From positions 1,178,001-1,242,000 of the forward strand of contig JADJTD010000001.1 in assembly GCA_016711345.1 (NCBI GenBank): 64,000 nucleotides of DNA, given 5' to 3'. This DNA is from Chloracidobacterium sp. (GTDB taxonomy: Bacteria > Acidobacteriota > Blastocatellia > Pyrinomonadales > Pyrinomonadaceae). Under the pieces are notes generated by a model. That model was not told the origin of the DNA. It worked only from the letters and a program-made list of their open reading frames with translations, and searched no databases. Shown in pieces: positions 50,915 through 61,100 of this stretch. Position numbers and translations under genes: made by a program. Position 1 is the first letter of the stretch; every line of letters begins with the position of its first letter.

Positions 50915-51449
50915 TATTTTCCTCTCTTAAAATAGTTATCTAATTGCGTGTGTAATTAAAGAACCTATTTTATGCTGAGTAGAAAATTCCCGCAAATATC
51001 GGCATCGGATTATCTCTACACATAGAAAAAACCCGATGCGCTCTCCCCTTCGCATCGGGCTTTTTCCTGAATGACCTTCGCCTTGCGGCAAGGGCCAATC
51101 TTCACAAATCACTAAGCAACGCGTGTGCCAGTAAATTATTGGATGCACCAAAACACAAAACGCTGTATATACGAGTATTTTTTTGCTAAAAAAATGACTA
51201 TGAAACTCTTTTGCTCACTATTCCGTTACAGAATGCACGATATGGTTATGACTAGGCTCGGCAAAAATTACCGACTTTTTCATTTTTTGCGGCATCTTAA
51301 TGACCTGAGTAGCGCTTAATTTCCCCATCCATCACAGGGCGAAACTGTTTCGTAAAGTATGCTCGAATACAACGTTTATCAGCAGATTTTGATAAATTAG
51401 TTGGATAGCCGACAGGCAGCTAACGTGACGGGCATCGGCCCTCTTCTTT
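50915..51449. other. Intergenic region between mdh and the efflux operon
   Basis: No convincing gene. It contains the orphan hairpin at 51028-51066 and A/T-rich stretches at 51150-51420 that should hold the divergent promoters of mdh (minus) and the RND operon (plus). Small open frames here look accidental. Confidence 0.4.
51028..51066. terminator. Orphan bidirectional terminator-like hairpin upstream of mdh
   Basis: cccgatgcg (51032-51040) pairs perfectly with cgcatcggg (51051-51059). It has ctttttcc on one side and ttttttc on the other strand. No gene ends here; on the minus strand it lies about 115 bp before the mdh start, so it could be an attenuator or the end of a small RNA. Confidence 0.7.
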
Positions 51450-52751
51450 ATGGTTCATCAATCCTTGAAACTATTTGTGTGCGCGGCGTTCTTGCTTGGG
51501 TCGCTTTCTTGCGGCTCGCAAAGCTCAAACCGAACTGGCCGCGGCAACTCGAACACCGATCAAAGCAAAACGGATACTGCCATCGCTATCACCGTTGGCA
51601 AAAGCGAATCCCGGCAAATTGCATCGGCCATCAAAGCAACAGGAAGTTTGCTCGCCGACGAAACCTCGGACGTGGCTCCAAAAACCGCGGGAAAGATCTC
51701 AAATGTATATGTGAACGTAGGCCGTTTTATACAGAGCGGTTCGCCTATCGCAAAGATCGACGACAAAGATGCAAAAGCACAGCTGGCAACCTCACAGGCT
51801 GAGGTGAAGCAGGCTGTCGCGGCCGTTCGTCAGGCGGAGGCAAAACTTGGGCTTGAGCCAAATGGTTCGTTCAATGCATCGACTATCCCTGAGGTTCGCG
51901 CCGCAAATGCAAATTATCAGCTAGCACTCGCCGAACAGAAACAGGCAGAAGCGAATGAGGCTCGCTATCGCGACCTAGTGCAGTCAGGCGACGTTGCAAT
52001 GATCGCTTATGAGCAATACCTCACTGCCCGCGACACGGCTCGAGCAAAAGCTAACAATGCCAAAGAAATGCTAAATGCAGTAGCTAATAATGCACGCGAG
52101 AGCAATCAAGCAATTGTGTCCGCAAAAGCTGCGGTCGAAGCTGCGCAAACACAAGTAGCAAACGCAAAGCGAGCGATTGCCGATACAATTATCCTGGCTC
52201 CGTTCTCAGGCTTTGTCAGCAGCCGTCCTGTTGCGGTCGGCGAATATGTTTCGTCGGCGTCGATCGTAGCGACAGTACTTAGAACAAATCCGATCAAGGC
52301 TCAGATACAGATCGCCGAAGCAGACGTGCCCTCTGTCTCGATAGGCAAAGGCGTTTCGATCGAGGTTGATGCTTACAAAGACCGTAAATTTGCCGGCACG
52401 GTATCCGCCGTCAATCCTTCGATAGATGCTGCGTCGCGTGCTGCTCAAGTCGAAGCAACTATAGAGAACGGTGACAACGCAATTCGTTCAGGTATGTTCG
52501 TCACCGCGACCATCAATCGCGAAGGCGGCAATATGGCTGTGTTCGTTCCAAAGATCGCGGTTTTCAACGACCAGTCAACGCAATCCTTCAAGGTTTTTGT
52601 CATCGAAGAAAATGTCGCACGACTTCGCGTTGTCCAACTTGGTATCGAAGAGGGCGACTCATATCAAATACTATCCGGCGTCGCTGCGGATGAAACCATC
52701 GCTACAAGCAATCTTGACCAATTATTCGAAGGAGCAAAAGTTAGTTTCTAG
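51450..52751 (+). CDS. RND efflux periplasmic adaptor lipoprotein
   Basis: Links the inner-membrane pump to the outer-membrane channel. Seen: lipoprotein signal with lipobox LSCG near residue 20; the N-terminal barrel-sandwich lipoyl half (KTAGKISNVYVNVGRFIQSG); a long alpha-hairpin rich in Ala, Gln and Glu (about 95-230, QAVAAVRQAEAKL); the second lipoyl half APFSGFVSSRPVAVGEYVS; and beta-barrel/membrane-proximal parts to residue 433. Member of the AcrA/MexA-type membrane-fusion family. It starts a three-gene operon with 9 bp to the pump gene. No metal-specific motif is seen, so an organic substrate is more likely. Confidence 0.93.
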   Translation: MVHQSLKLFVCAAFLLGSLSCGSQSSNRTGRGNSNTDQSKTDTAIAITVGKSESRQIASAIKATGSLLADETSDVAPKTAGKISNVYVNVGRFIQSGSPIAKIDDKDAKAQLATSQAEVKQAVAAVRQAEAKLGLEPNGSFNASTIPEVRAANANYQLALAEQKQAEANEARYRDLVQSGDVAMIAYEQYLTARDTARAKANNAKEMLNAVANNARESNQAIVSAKAAVEAAQTQVANAKRAIADTIILAPFSGFVSSRPVAVGEYVSSASIVATVLRTNPIKAQIQIAEADVPSVSIGKGVSIEVDAYKDRKFAGTVSAVNPSIDAASRAAQVEATIENGDNAIRSGMFVTATINREGGNMAVFVPKIAVFNDQSTQSFKVFVIEENVARLRVVQLGIEEGDSYQILSGVAADETIATSNLDQLFEGAKVSF

Positions 52752-52760
52752 TTTCTCGTT

Positions 52761-55700
52761 ATGCAATGGCTGGCTGAGATCTGTGTTCACCGTCCGGTTT
52801 TCGCGACCGTAATTGTGATGTTTTTGACGGTCGTCGGCGGTTTCAGCTTCTTTACGCTCGGCGTTGACCGTTTTCCCAAGATCGATCTTCCGACGATCTC
52901 CGTATCCACAAATAATACCGGTGCAGCTCCTGAAGAAATGGAGAATGAGGTCACCGACATTATCGAAGGTGCTCTCAACACCGTTCCCGGCATCGACGAG
53001 ATGCGATCAACATCGTCACGCGGCGGTTCGAACATTACCTTAACCTTTAATCTCGAAAAAGATCCCGACCAGGCATTTCAGGAAGTCCAGCAAAAACTCA
53101 GCACGGTTATTAACAGGCTGCCGGAGAATGCGGATCCGCCCGTCGCTCGCAAGTCCGACCCCGATTCGCAGCCGGTCTTAATGTATGCGATAAGCGCTCC
53201 GCGAAAGGTCGCCGATCTGACAGACATGGCAGAGACTTTGATACAGGAACGCATCGAGTCTGCTGACGGCGTCGGCGAGGTCGTCATTTTTGGCGGACGC
53301 TCGAAGCAGATAAAACTCTATGTTGATCCTGACCGGTTGCGTGCTTACAACCTTTCCGTCACGCAGGTCACAAATGCCGTCACGGCGCAGAATCAAGAGC
53401 TGCCCGGCGGCACGCTTGTCGAGGGAGCGAAAACGGTCGGGCTCCGAACGCTAAGCAAGCTGACCGACGTAAAAGAGTTTAACGAGATCGTTATTGCAAC
53501 GATCAACGGATTTCCAGTCAAGTTCAAAGACGTAGGCAGAGTGGAAGAAGCGGGAGCGGACGCGACTTCGTCAACTTCGCTCAATGGCGTCCAGTCGGTT
53601 TCCGTCGCGATCCGAAAACAATCGGGCTCGAACACTGTCGCCCTTATCAACAACGTCAAAACAAGAATGGCCGCGATCATTCCGACGCTGCCCGACGATG
53701 TCAGGGTTAGCGTAATTCGCGACCAATCTGAATTTATCGAGACCTCGCTTCATGCAATTGAAGAACACTTGATCCTCGGCGGCATTTTTGCGGCCATTAT
53801 CGTATTTCTCTTTCTGTGGAATGTCAGAACTACTTTTATCGCTGCGCTTGCAATACCGACTTCGATAATTGCGGCTTTTGCAGCGATCGCAGCGATGGGC
53901 TATACGCTCAATCAGATGACGATGCTGGCGTTGACGCTTATGGTCGGCATTGTTATTGATGACGCGATCGTAGTTCTCGAAAACATCTATCGTTTTGTCG
54001 AAGAAAAAGGGATGGACCCGTTTCGCGCCGCCGTCGAAGGCACGCGAGAGATCGGTCTCGCGGTGCTTGCGACAACCTTGGCTCTGCTCGCAGTTTTTAT
54101 TCCGGTTGGGTTCATGACAGGCATAGTCGGTAGATTTATGTCGTCCTTTGGACTTACGTCGGCAGCCGCGATCGCCGTTTCGTTGATAGTTTCCTTCACG
54201 CTCACACCGATGCTTGCGGCGCGGTGGATCAAGCCAAAACATAAACCAGGTGCTGATCCAAAAGATGACGCCATCATCCTTGACGGCGTTCGCGAAAATG
54301 AACATTCTGAGCATGAAAGCGGTTCTAAGTCGGGCTGGTTTTACGGAAAGATCGACGGCATTTATACATGGATGCTCCATTTATCAATGCGGTTTCGGTG
54401 GGTGATCGTGCTTATTTGTGTCATTGCTGTAGCATCGATAGCTCCGCTTTATAACTTTGTCGGTATGGCGTTCTTGCCGGACGAAGACGAGTCGCTTTAT
54501 CAAGTGAACTTACGAGCGCCGCAAGGCACATCGCTCGCGGCGACTCAGTCGATGCTCGATAGGATCGCGCGCGACATCCGTGAGCAAGTGCCCGGCGTGA
54601 AAGATACCGTCGTCAATATCGGCGGTGGCGGCGGTGGTGGTGGCGGTGGCGGTGGAAATTCTGGGCAAGTAAATGTAAGCCTACAGTCCCTCAGCGAGCG
54701 AGAGCATTCTCAGTCGGATCTGATCGCACGAACTCGAAATCTGGTTAAGAAATATTCGTCAAAAGATTATCGCGTGACGGTCTCGGCGGCATCGTCGATC
54801 GCAGGCAGCATCGGTTTGGGACGCGGCGGTTCGGGAGTCGGTTATTTCATTTCCGGGCCGGACACAAACAAGCTGAACGATTACGCAAATCAGGTCCTTG
54901 CGAAATTACAACAGGATCCGACGTTTCGCGACCCTGACACGTCAATTGATACAGGCTCGCCCGAAGTGCGGTTTGTTATCGACCGAGTGAGGGCAGCAGA
55001 TCTGGGAGTTCAGGCAGCTGATATTTCGCGAGCTTTGAATATTGCCGCAGCGGGCCAGCGTGTTTCTACATTCAGTTCGGGCACGAAGCAATACGATGTT
55101 TTGGTACAGGCCGATGAGCCTTTTCGCCGAACGCGAGAAAATCTTGCCTATTTTACCGTATCGTCGTCGAGGGGCGGAACAGTGAGCCTCGACAAATTGG
55201 TTAGCATCGAAGAAGGCGTCAGCCCGTCCTCGATTCCGCGTCTCAACCGCCAGCGTATTGTTACGATCTCATCGAGCCTGCCGCCAAACTCTTCTGAATC
55301 CGATGCTCTCGCAAAGCTCGAACAGTATGTAAAGCAGTTGAATTTACCAGCAGAATATTCGACTGGTGTGACGGGACAGTCAAAAGAGCTTCAGCGTGCA
55401 TACAGTTCTTTCATGCTGGCGTTTCTGCTTTCGTTCGTTTTTATGTATCTGGTTTTGGCGGCTCAGTTCGAATCGTTTATCCATCCGGTAACGATCCTTA
55501 TTACGCTGCCGCTTTCGATACCTTTTGCTTTGCTCTCGACAGCGATAGCAGGACAAACGCTGAACATATTCTCGGCGCTAGGCATCTTGCTACTGTTTGG
55601 AATAGTAAAGAAAAATGCGATCTTGCAGATCGACCATACTAATACTTTGCGAGCGAAAGGCATGAACCGATACGACGCAATAATTCAGGCAAATCGCGAC

Positions 55701-55994
55701 CGTCTGCGACCGATCTTGATGACAACAATTGCACTGGTTGCCGGGATGATACCTTTAGTCATTGGCAGCGGAGCGGGCGCAGCGACAAATCGTTCCATCG
55801 GCATTTTAGTTGTCGGCGGACAATCGATGTGTCTGCTTCTTACGCTGCTAGCGGTTCCGGTATTTTATTCCCTTTTCGACGACGCGCAAGAGGCAAACAT
55901 TCTTCGATCCATCGGTCGTCGTCTCGGATCTGTAACATCTATATTTAAGCGGAATAAAGCTGATGAAGATGCAGTACATTTAGAAAAGAATTGA
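52761..55994 (+). CDS. RND efflux pump (AcrB/HAE1 family)
   Basis: Proton-driven inner-membrane exporter. Seen: the opening ICVHRPVFATVIVMFLTVVG, RFPKIDLPTISVSTNNTGAA, the tandem Asp of the proton relay in MVGIVIDDAIVVLENIYRF near residues 405-410, the second half opening FRWVIVLICVIAVASIAPLY, and TM11-12 region IGILVVGGQSMCLLLTLLAV. Length 1077 residues is normal. Unusual: a run of about 12 glycines near residue 620 in the second periplasmic half (54621-54656), encoded by a ggcggt-type microsatellite. HAE1-type pumps export drugs, dyes, detergents or lipids. The downstream TolC-like gene overlaps the stop by one base. Confidence 0.95.
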   Translation: MQWLAEICVHRPVFATVIVMFLTVVGGFSFFTLGVDRFPKIDLPTISVSTNNTGAAPEEMENEVTDIIEGALNTVPGIDEMRSTSSRGGSNITLTFNLEKDPDQAFQEVQQKLSTVINRLPENADPPVARKSDPDSQPVLMYAISAPRKVADLTDMAETLIQERIESADGVGEVVIFGGRSKQIKLYVDPDRLRAYNLSVTQVTNAVTAQNQELPGGTLVEGAKTVGLRTLSKLTDVKEFNEIVIATINGFPVKFKDVGRVEEAGADATSSTSLNGVQSVSVAIRKQSGSNTVALINNVKTRMAAIIPTLPDDVRVSVIRDQSEFIETSLHAIEEHLILGGIFAAIIVFLFLWNVRTTFIAALAIPTSIIAAFAAIAAMGYTLNQMTMLALTLMVGIVIDDAIVVLENIYRFVEEKGMDPFRAAVEGTREIGLAVLATTLALLAVFIPVGFMTGIVGRFMSSFGLTSAAAIAVSLIVSFTLTPMLAARWIKPKHKPGADPKDDAIILDGVRENEHSEHESGSKSGWFYGKIDGIYTWMLHLSMRFRWVIVLICVIAVASIAPLYNFVGMAFLPDEDESLYQVNLRAPQGTSLAATQSMLDRIARDIREQVPGVKDTVVNIGGGGGGGGGGGGNSGQVNVSLQSLSEREHSQSDLIARTRNLVKKYSSKDYRVTVSAASSIAGSIGLGRGGSGVGYFISGPDTNKLNDYANQVLAKLQQDPTFRDPDTSIDTGSPEVRFVIDRVRAADLGVQAADISRALNIAAAGQRVSTFSSGTKQYDVLVQADEPFRRTRENLAYFTVSSSRGGTVSLDKLVSIEEGVSPSSIPRLNRQRIVTISSSLPPNSSESDALAKLEQYVKQLNLPAEYSTGVTGQSKELQRAYSSFMLAFLLSFVFMYLVLAAQFESFIHPVTILITLPLSIPFALLSTAIAGQTLNIFSALGILLLFGIVKKNAILQIDHTNTLRAKGMNRYDAIIQANRDRLRPILMTTIALVAGMIPLVIGSGAGAATNRSIGILVVGGQSMCLLLTLLAVPVFYSLFDDAQEANILRSIGRRLGSVTSIFKRNKADEDAVHLEKN
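54621..54656. repeat. Poly-glycine microsatellite inside the RND pump gene
   Basis: Tandem ggc/ggt codons (about 12) in the periplasmic region of the pump. Slippage in multiples of three would change loop length without breaking the frame. Confidence 0.8.
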
Positions 55995-57694
55995 TGATCT
56001 TGAGTGCTAATAGAAAAAAGCGAGCATTGACGGCAGTTATGTTCGCCGTATGCGTTCTTATGCTGTGCATCGATAGCGCGGCACAAACTACTACACCCAC
56101 CGTCGCGTTCACTCCAACACCCGACGCTCCGATGCCTGTCGCTCCGACGTTCGACACGCCTGCTCGCCCATTGCCAAGCTCGGAAAGAGTCGGCGTCGAG
56201 CTGGATAATCAGTTGTCTTTGACGCTTGAGCAGGCCATCGAAATGGCGCTCAAAAACAATAATGATATTGATGCTTCAAGAAACGATTCACAGATCAGCG
56301 ACTTCAGTCTTTTGGGAGCAAAAGGTGTTTACGACCCGCTTTTGGTCTCGGAAAATTACTACGAAAGCCTGACTACACCAACTGCCTCAGCGATCGGCGG
56401 TGCGGTAAATGGTGCGGTGACGCAGAAGCGATTTTTTTCCACTGCAGGTTTGAGCGGGTTTTCTCCTTTTGCCGGCGGAAATTATTCGACGGTTTTCAAC
56501 GCTTCAAGAACGACGACGAGCAACACAAATTCCTTTCTAAATCCGCAGTATCCGTCGTCGCTTGTATTTGAATACGTCCAGCCTCTTTGGCGAAATCGGT
56601 CTATAGACAATAACCGCCGGACGATCCAGATCGCCAAAAAAACCATCGACCTTTCCGACGAACAGCTTAAGCTCAAAGCCGTTACGGTTGTGTATGGAGT
56701 CGAGCAGGCATATTGGGACCTTGCGTTCGCGATGCGCAATCTGCAAGTGCAGATCGATACTCTAAAACAGTCAAAGGAACAGCTTGAGAGCAATAAAAGG
56801 CTCGCCGCAAAGGGCGTGCTTGCTCCTATTGAGGTAGTTGCCGCGAACGCTCAGATCTCAACATTTGAACAAGCGGTTTATACTGCACAGGAAAACATAA
56901 CGCGCGCCGAGAATGTACTGAAAACTTTTATACTTCCCGACCGAACATCGGCGGAATGGTCGCGGGCTTTGACGCCCGTTACGCCGGTGAATACCGACGT
57001 TCCGCGAATCGGTCTTGATGTCGCGGTTACAGAAGCAATGAGGAATCGTGCCGAGATCACCCAGCTTGAGATCACTGCGGACATTAACCGCATTGACCAG
57101 CGTTTCTTTCGCAATCAAACAAAGCCGCAGATCGATCTTGTCACAACATACACATCGCAAGGCCTTTCCGGTACCGAAACGCCCGCGTCGATCAATCCCA
57201 CGACCGGTCTGAGCCGCGTTCCGCCGCAACTTGTCGGAGGTTTGTTTACATCACTTGGAAATTTGGCTGCTCTGCGTTATCCGTCGTATCATGTCGGCGT
57301 GAATATCTCCCTGCCCTTGCGGAATCGAACCGCAAAGGCCAACCTCGGTCGCTCGGTAGTCGAGGGCGACAAGATTGCAAATAATCGTGCTCAGCAGGAA
57401 CAGATCGTCGAGGCTGATGTTCGAAATGCTTTGCAAACGCTGCGCTCTGCGGAATCGTGTCTCGAATCCGCAACAAATGCCCGCGCCGCAGCAGAAGAGC
57501 TTTACGCAAGCGAAGAGAGGCAGTTTCGAGCAGGCACGACGACATTTTATCTTGTGTTGCAGCGCCAGACCGAGTTAAGCACAGCTCGCGGACGGGAACT
57601 TCAGGCGCGAACCGATCTCAACAAAGCTGTCTCGGAATTCAATCGTTCTATTGGTAAAACGCTTGAGGCAAATAATGTTACAGTTTCGAAATAA
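55994..57694 (+). CDS. TolC-family outer-membrane efflux channel
   Basis: Outer-membrane exit duct of the efflux system. Seen: signal peptide at about residues 1-31 (LTAVMFAVCVLMLCIDSAAQ); a Pro/Thr-rich stretch; two OEP repeats at about 75-290 and 320-555 (LTLEQAIEMALKNNNDID; VYGVEQAYWDLAFAMRNLQV; SLPLRNRTAKANLGRS; FRAGTTTFYLVLQRQTELS). About 566 residues. The ATG at 55994 shares one base with the pump stop (TGATG), so translation is coupled; the TTG three bases earlier is less likely. It completes the adaptor-pump-channel operon. Confidence 0.93.
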   Translation: MILSANRKKRALTAVMFAVCVLMLCIDSAAQTTTPTVAFTPTPDAPMPVAPTFDTPARPLPSSERVGVELDNQLSLTLEQAIEMALKNNNDIDASRNDSQISDFSLLGAKGVYDPLLVSENYYESLTTPTASAIGGAVNGAVTQKRFFSTAGLSGFSPFAGGNYSTVFNASRTTTSNTNSFLNPQYPSSLVFEYVQPLWRNRSIDNNRRTIQIAKKTIDLSDEQLKLKAVTVVYGVEQAYWDLAFAMRNLQVQIDTLKQSKEQLESNKRLAAKGVLAPIEVVAANAQISTFEQAVYTAQENITRAENVLKTFILPDRTSAEWSRALTPVTPVNTDVPRIGLDVAVTEAMRNRAEITQLEITADINRIDQRFFRNQTKPQIDLVTTYTSQGLSGTETPASINPTTGLSRVPPQLVGGLFTSLGNLAALRYPSYHVGVNISLPLRNRTAKANLGRSVVEGDKIANNRAQQEQIVEADVRNALQTLRSAESCLESATNARAAAEELYASEERQFRAGTTTFYLVLQRQTELSTARGRELQARTDLNKAVSEFNRSIGKTLEANNVTVSK

Positions 57695-57782
57695 AATGCG
57701 GCTGCGATGTATTTTTTGACTTGTTCAATGCACTGTACGATTGTAAGCAACTATAATAAAGGAGCAGTAATCAATCTAAACA

Positions 57783-58094
57783 ATGGCTGAGTTTCAATTT
57801 CGAATCGAGGATCTTCGTTTATGGGCACCGCAAGAGGCCGAGATACTCCAATGGCCTGACCGTGTGCCGATCTACGACAACAATTCCCCAACGGAACACC
57901 GCGCCTTTCTCACGGGCCACACATACGTTTATACCCTTCCGCATGACCTCGAACAGATCCTAAAACGCGGCGAAGGCGAGATACTGCCCCATTTTGAAGA
58001 TCTGGCGGACGATCTCAACCCCAGCAAATCACAACGACAACGCCTTACACATTTGTTCTTTCACGAATCCGCCTCGGGCTCTGATATCCTTTAA
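57783..58094 (+). CDS. Small protein of unknown function
   Basis: A 103-residue acidic protein with many aromatic residues: MAEFQFRIEDLRLWAPQEAE, WPDRVPIYDNNSPTEHRAFL, TYVYTLPHDLEQILKRGEGE. No signal peptide or known domain is recognised. A ribosome binding site (aaaggagcag, about 14 bases upstream) and a strong terminator 40 bp downstream support a real gene. It lies 88 bp after the efflux operon and could be part of it or independent. Confidence 0.68.
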   Translation: MAEFQFRIEDLRLWAPQEAEILQWPDRVPIYDNNSPTEHRAFLTGHTYVYTLPHDLEQILKRGEGEILPHFEDLADDLNPSKSQRQRLTHLFFHESASGSDIL

Positions 58095-58133
58095 CATCTG
58101 GACAATATAGATTATTTGCAGTTTGATAATGAT

Positions 58134-58163
58134 AAAAGGCGGCCCGAAAGCCGCCTTTTTCTT
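58134..58163 (+). terminator. Rho-independent terminator
   Basis: aaaggcggc / gccgccttt stem with a 6-nt loop and a following tttttc, after the 103-residue protein gene. On the opposite strand it also lies just after the stop of the next minus-strand gene, so it may serve both. Confidence 0.87.
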
Positions 58164-58183
58164 TTAATCAATGTCGAGAACGC

Positions 58184-61100
58184 TCATTCCAAAGGATCGG
58201 CAACGAAATCGGCTTCAGTCACATTATCGATAAGACTGATCACTCGGCTTGGCGTGCTGAATCTGTAACGCTGCGAATTGACCGTCACAACATACGTCTC
58301 GCCGACCGCAAGTCCGTCGAATGTGAAGTACCCGAATGATCCCGTCGTCACGACAAGCGGTTCGCTAAGCGAGTTGCCGCTAATAACAACCTTCGCATTG
58401 CGTATGCCGAAACCGTCGGCAGTTAATACACGTCCAGAGATCGAAGCGCCAGCCGCCGTGGATGGCAAGAATTCAAGTCCCCAACCACCGAATATTTCAC
58501 CGGCAGAGCCGCTTGGAACGAACACATTACCTGAGTCCCGTATGTACAAACTCCAAACGCCATTCGAGTTCGTTCCGCCAAAATTGCCTAATAGCGTTTG
58601 CGTTCCCGTGCCTCCAACCGTGCCGCCCGGCAGATTGTACGGCGGCGACGGTGCCGGTGATGGAAAGATCGGAACCGTTCCCAAAGACGTCGGTTCATAA
58701 TCTCCTGTCACAAGGAAAGCATTGTTAGGAACTATCTGTCCGGCGGTGTCGGTAAAATTTACAGTTGCCAGTCCATTAGTTGCAGTTCCGCCGGTGTTGG
58801 CCATCAAAACAAAATGTTGTCCTGAGGGGCTTACTAGCAGAAAGTGCGTGTTGCGGACAGACACCGAAGTAGTCGTAAAATCGTACAAAGTCACACGCAT
58901 CGACCCGATCTGCGTCGGACCGCCAGTAACAGTTAAGTTCGACGGATAAGGTGCGGCCGGTTGGCCTTGATTAAATACAACAGGAGTCGTACTGCGGAAG
59001 GTCGATGCCGTATCATTTATCATCAACACAGCTGTCGAAGGCGAGCCGAGATTTGCCCCACTCAACAAAAGATTGATAGTTTGGTCAGGTTCGGTGATTG
59101 AATCACCACAGATCGTGACCACGACAATCACCGTCTGATCGTTCGGAAAAAAGGTTACAGGCTGCCCATTGCCACTGATGTAATCAACGCCGGTGCTGCA
59201 AGACGCTCCTCCCGTCGCCGTGCCATCTGCAGTAGAGAAAGCAACTACATTTGTACCCGATAAATTGCCGGTCCTGGTTATCGAGATTATCGCAATCTGC
59301 GACTCATCCTCGATATACGTTGCCGAGCTGAACGTAATGACGGGGGTTGCCGAGGGCGTCGCAGTTGACGTAAATGTCGGCGTCATAGTCCCAAAATCAG
59401 TTGGCCTCGGCGTGTTTGTCGCCGTCGGTGTTGGTGTTCCTGTTTGCGAAATGGTCATCGTTGGATTTGCCGTCGGCGTGTTTGTTAGTGTACTCGTTGC
59501 TGTCGACGTATTCGTCGGTGTCGGCGTCGTTGTTTCGAATGACACGGTCCCAGTTGCCGTTGCAGTTGCGGTATTTATCACCGTACCTGTGGCTGTTGCT
59601 GTACTTGTGGGTGTGGATTGGAAAGCCGGAACCATCGCATAAGCATGAACCGCACCATTGAGAACACCGGTTCCGACGATAATGTTGTTGTCGGAGATTC
59701 CCATTGCGGATGAGGAAGTGTTGGTTGAGAGGTCCCAGCCAGTGCCGGACGGGATGAGATCGGCAAGCCTGAACGTCGCTGAGCCTGTGTAAAGAAATGG
59801 TATCGCAAATGCCGACGAAGCGGTTCCGACCGCCCAGCCTGCGGTATTGACGCCTCTTGCTGAGCCTTGTGTAGTTCCGTCAGGCAGCGGGATCGCAACC
59901 ATACCTCCGGCCTGAGTCCAGATGAACGGCAGGCCTGAACCTTGATTTAACATACTCGAACCAACAACGTGTCCGCCGTTGCCGATACCGAACGCGATGC
60001 CGCCGTTAAAGCCGGACAATGCACCGATGTCGATCGCAGAGCCTGCTCCAATGTCATAGACCATCGGGACATTACGTGCGGCGTTGTTGGGGTCGATACC
60101 GATGCCCGCAATGCGGTTCGAGTCATTGATGCCGAACGCCGTTGTAAAGAAGCTGCCGTTCGAGGTTGTTTGCGAAATGACGGTAGCCGTTGCTCCGTTG
60201 TAAATAACTCCGCGTTGAAAGCTGCCGCTACCCACCGACCCGACAGCAATGATCGAGGAGTTCATATCATAGGCGTCACCTAGTGTCTCGCCCGACGGCA
60301 ACGGCAGTTGCGAAACCGCTCCGCCTTGCCAGATCGTCGGCAGACGGCTCGTACCAAATAAGGTCGTCGAGCACGTTCCAACGATATGACCAATTCCCGT
60401 ATCGGCTGCCGAATTTGAAACACAGAACGGACGAGCCGCGAGATTTGGAAGTCCGGCAATGCCCGCTCCGCCGATATAAGTAAATGCCTGTGCTCCACCC
60501 GTTCGAACCGAACGCCCAACCGCAAGGCCGCCCGGTGAAACGCCCATTCCCTGCGACGCACCGTCGCCCGACTGTACAACGCCAATATCGAATATCTGAT
60601 ACTGAGGCGGAGTCGGTGTGTTTGTAGGCGTGTTGGTATTCGTCGGAGTATGGGTAACTGTGCTGGTCGGAGTTGGATCGCTCGGTATTGCTACACTGCC
60701 GTTTGTCAGCGAAACTGTCGGATCGCCTTCATTGAACACAAACCCTGGATGGAAAATACCGCCCGGATCGGTGTAATCCGCAAAAGTCAGAGCTGTCGAT
60801 TGTCCGGCACCTCCGATCACGTTAAATCTCAATATCAACAATGTTCCAGCGCCTGTTAAATTCGCCGCCTGAAAAGCTGAAACAATAAGGTGTCCAGGAT
60901 TGTTCGAGTTTGGAGTGATGGACATCGCGCTGCTCAACGTTCCTGCCTGTTCAAACGCGGGACTTGCAGGCTGCACTATCGCAGGATTGAAATCGATGTT
61001 CAGGTCATAGGAGATTATGCCCTGCCCCGTTGTATCTCCAACAGTAATTGGTATCAACACAATTCCCGGCATCGCATTAACATGTGGCAACGAGACCGAA

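Noticed and set aside
50936..51151. 71-codon minus-strand frame over the orphan hairpin
   Set aside because: It runs through the hairpin and has composition typical of non-coding repeats (WPLPQGEGHSGKSP).
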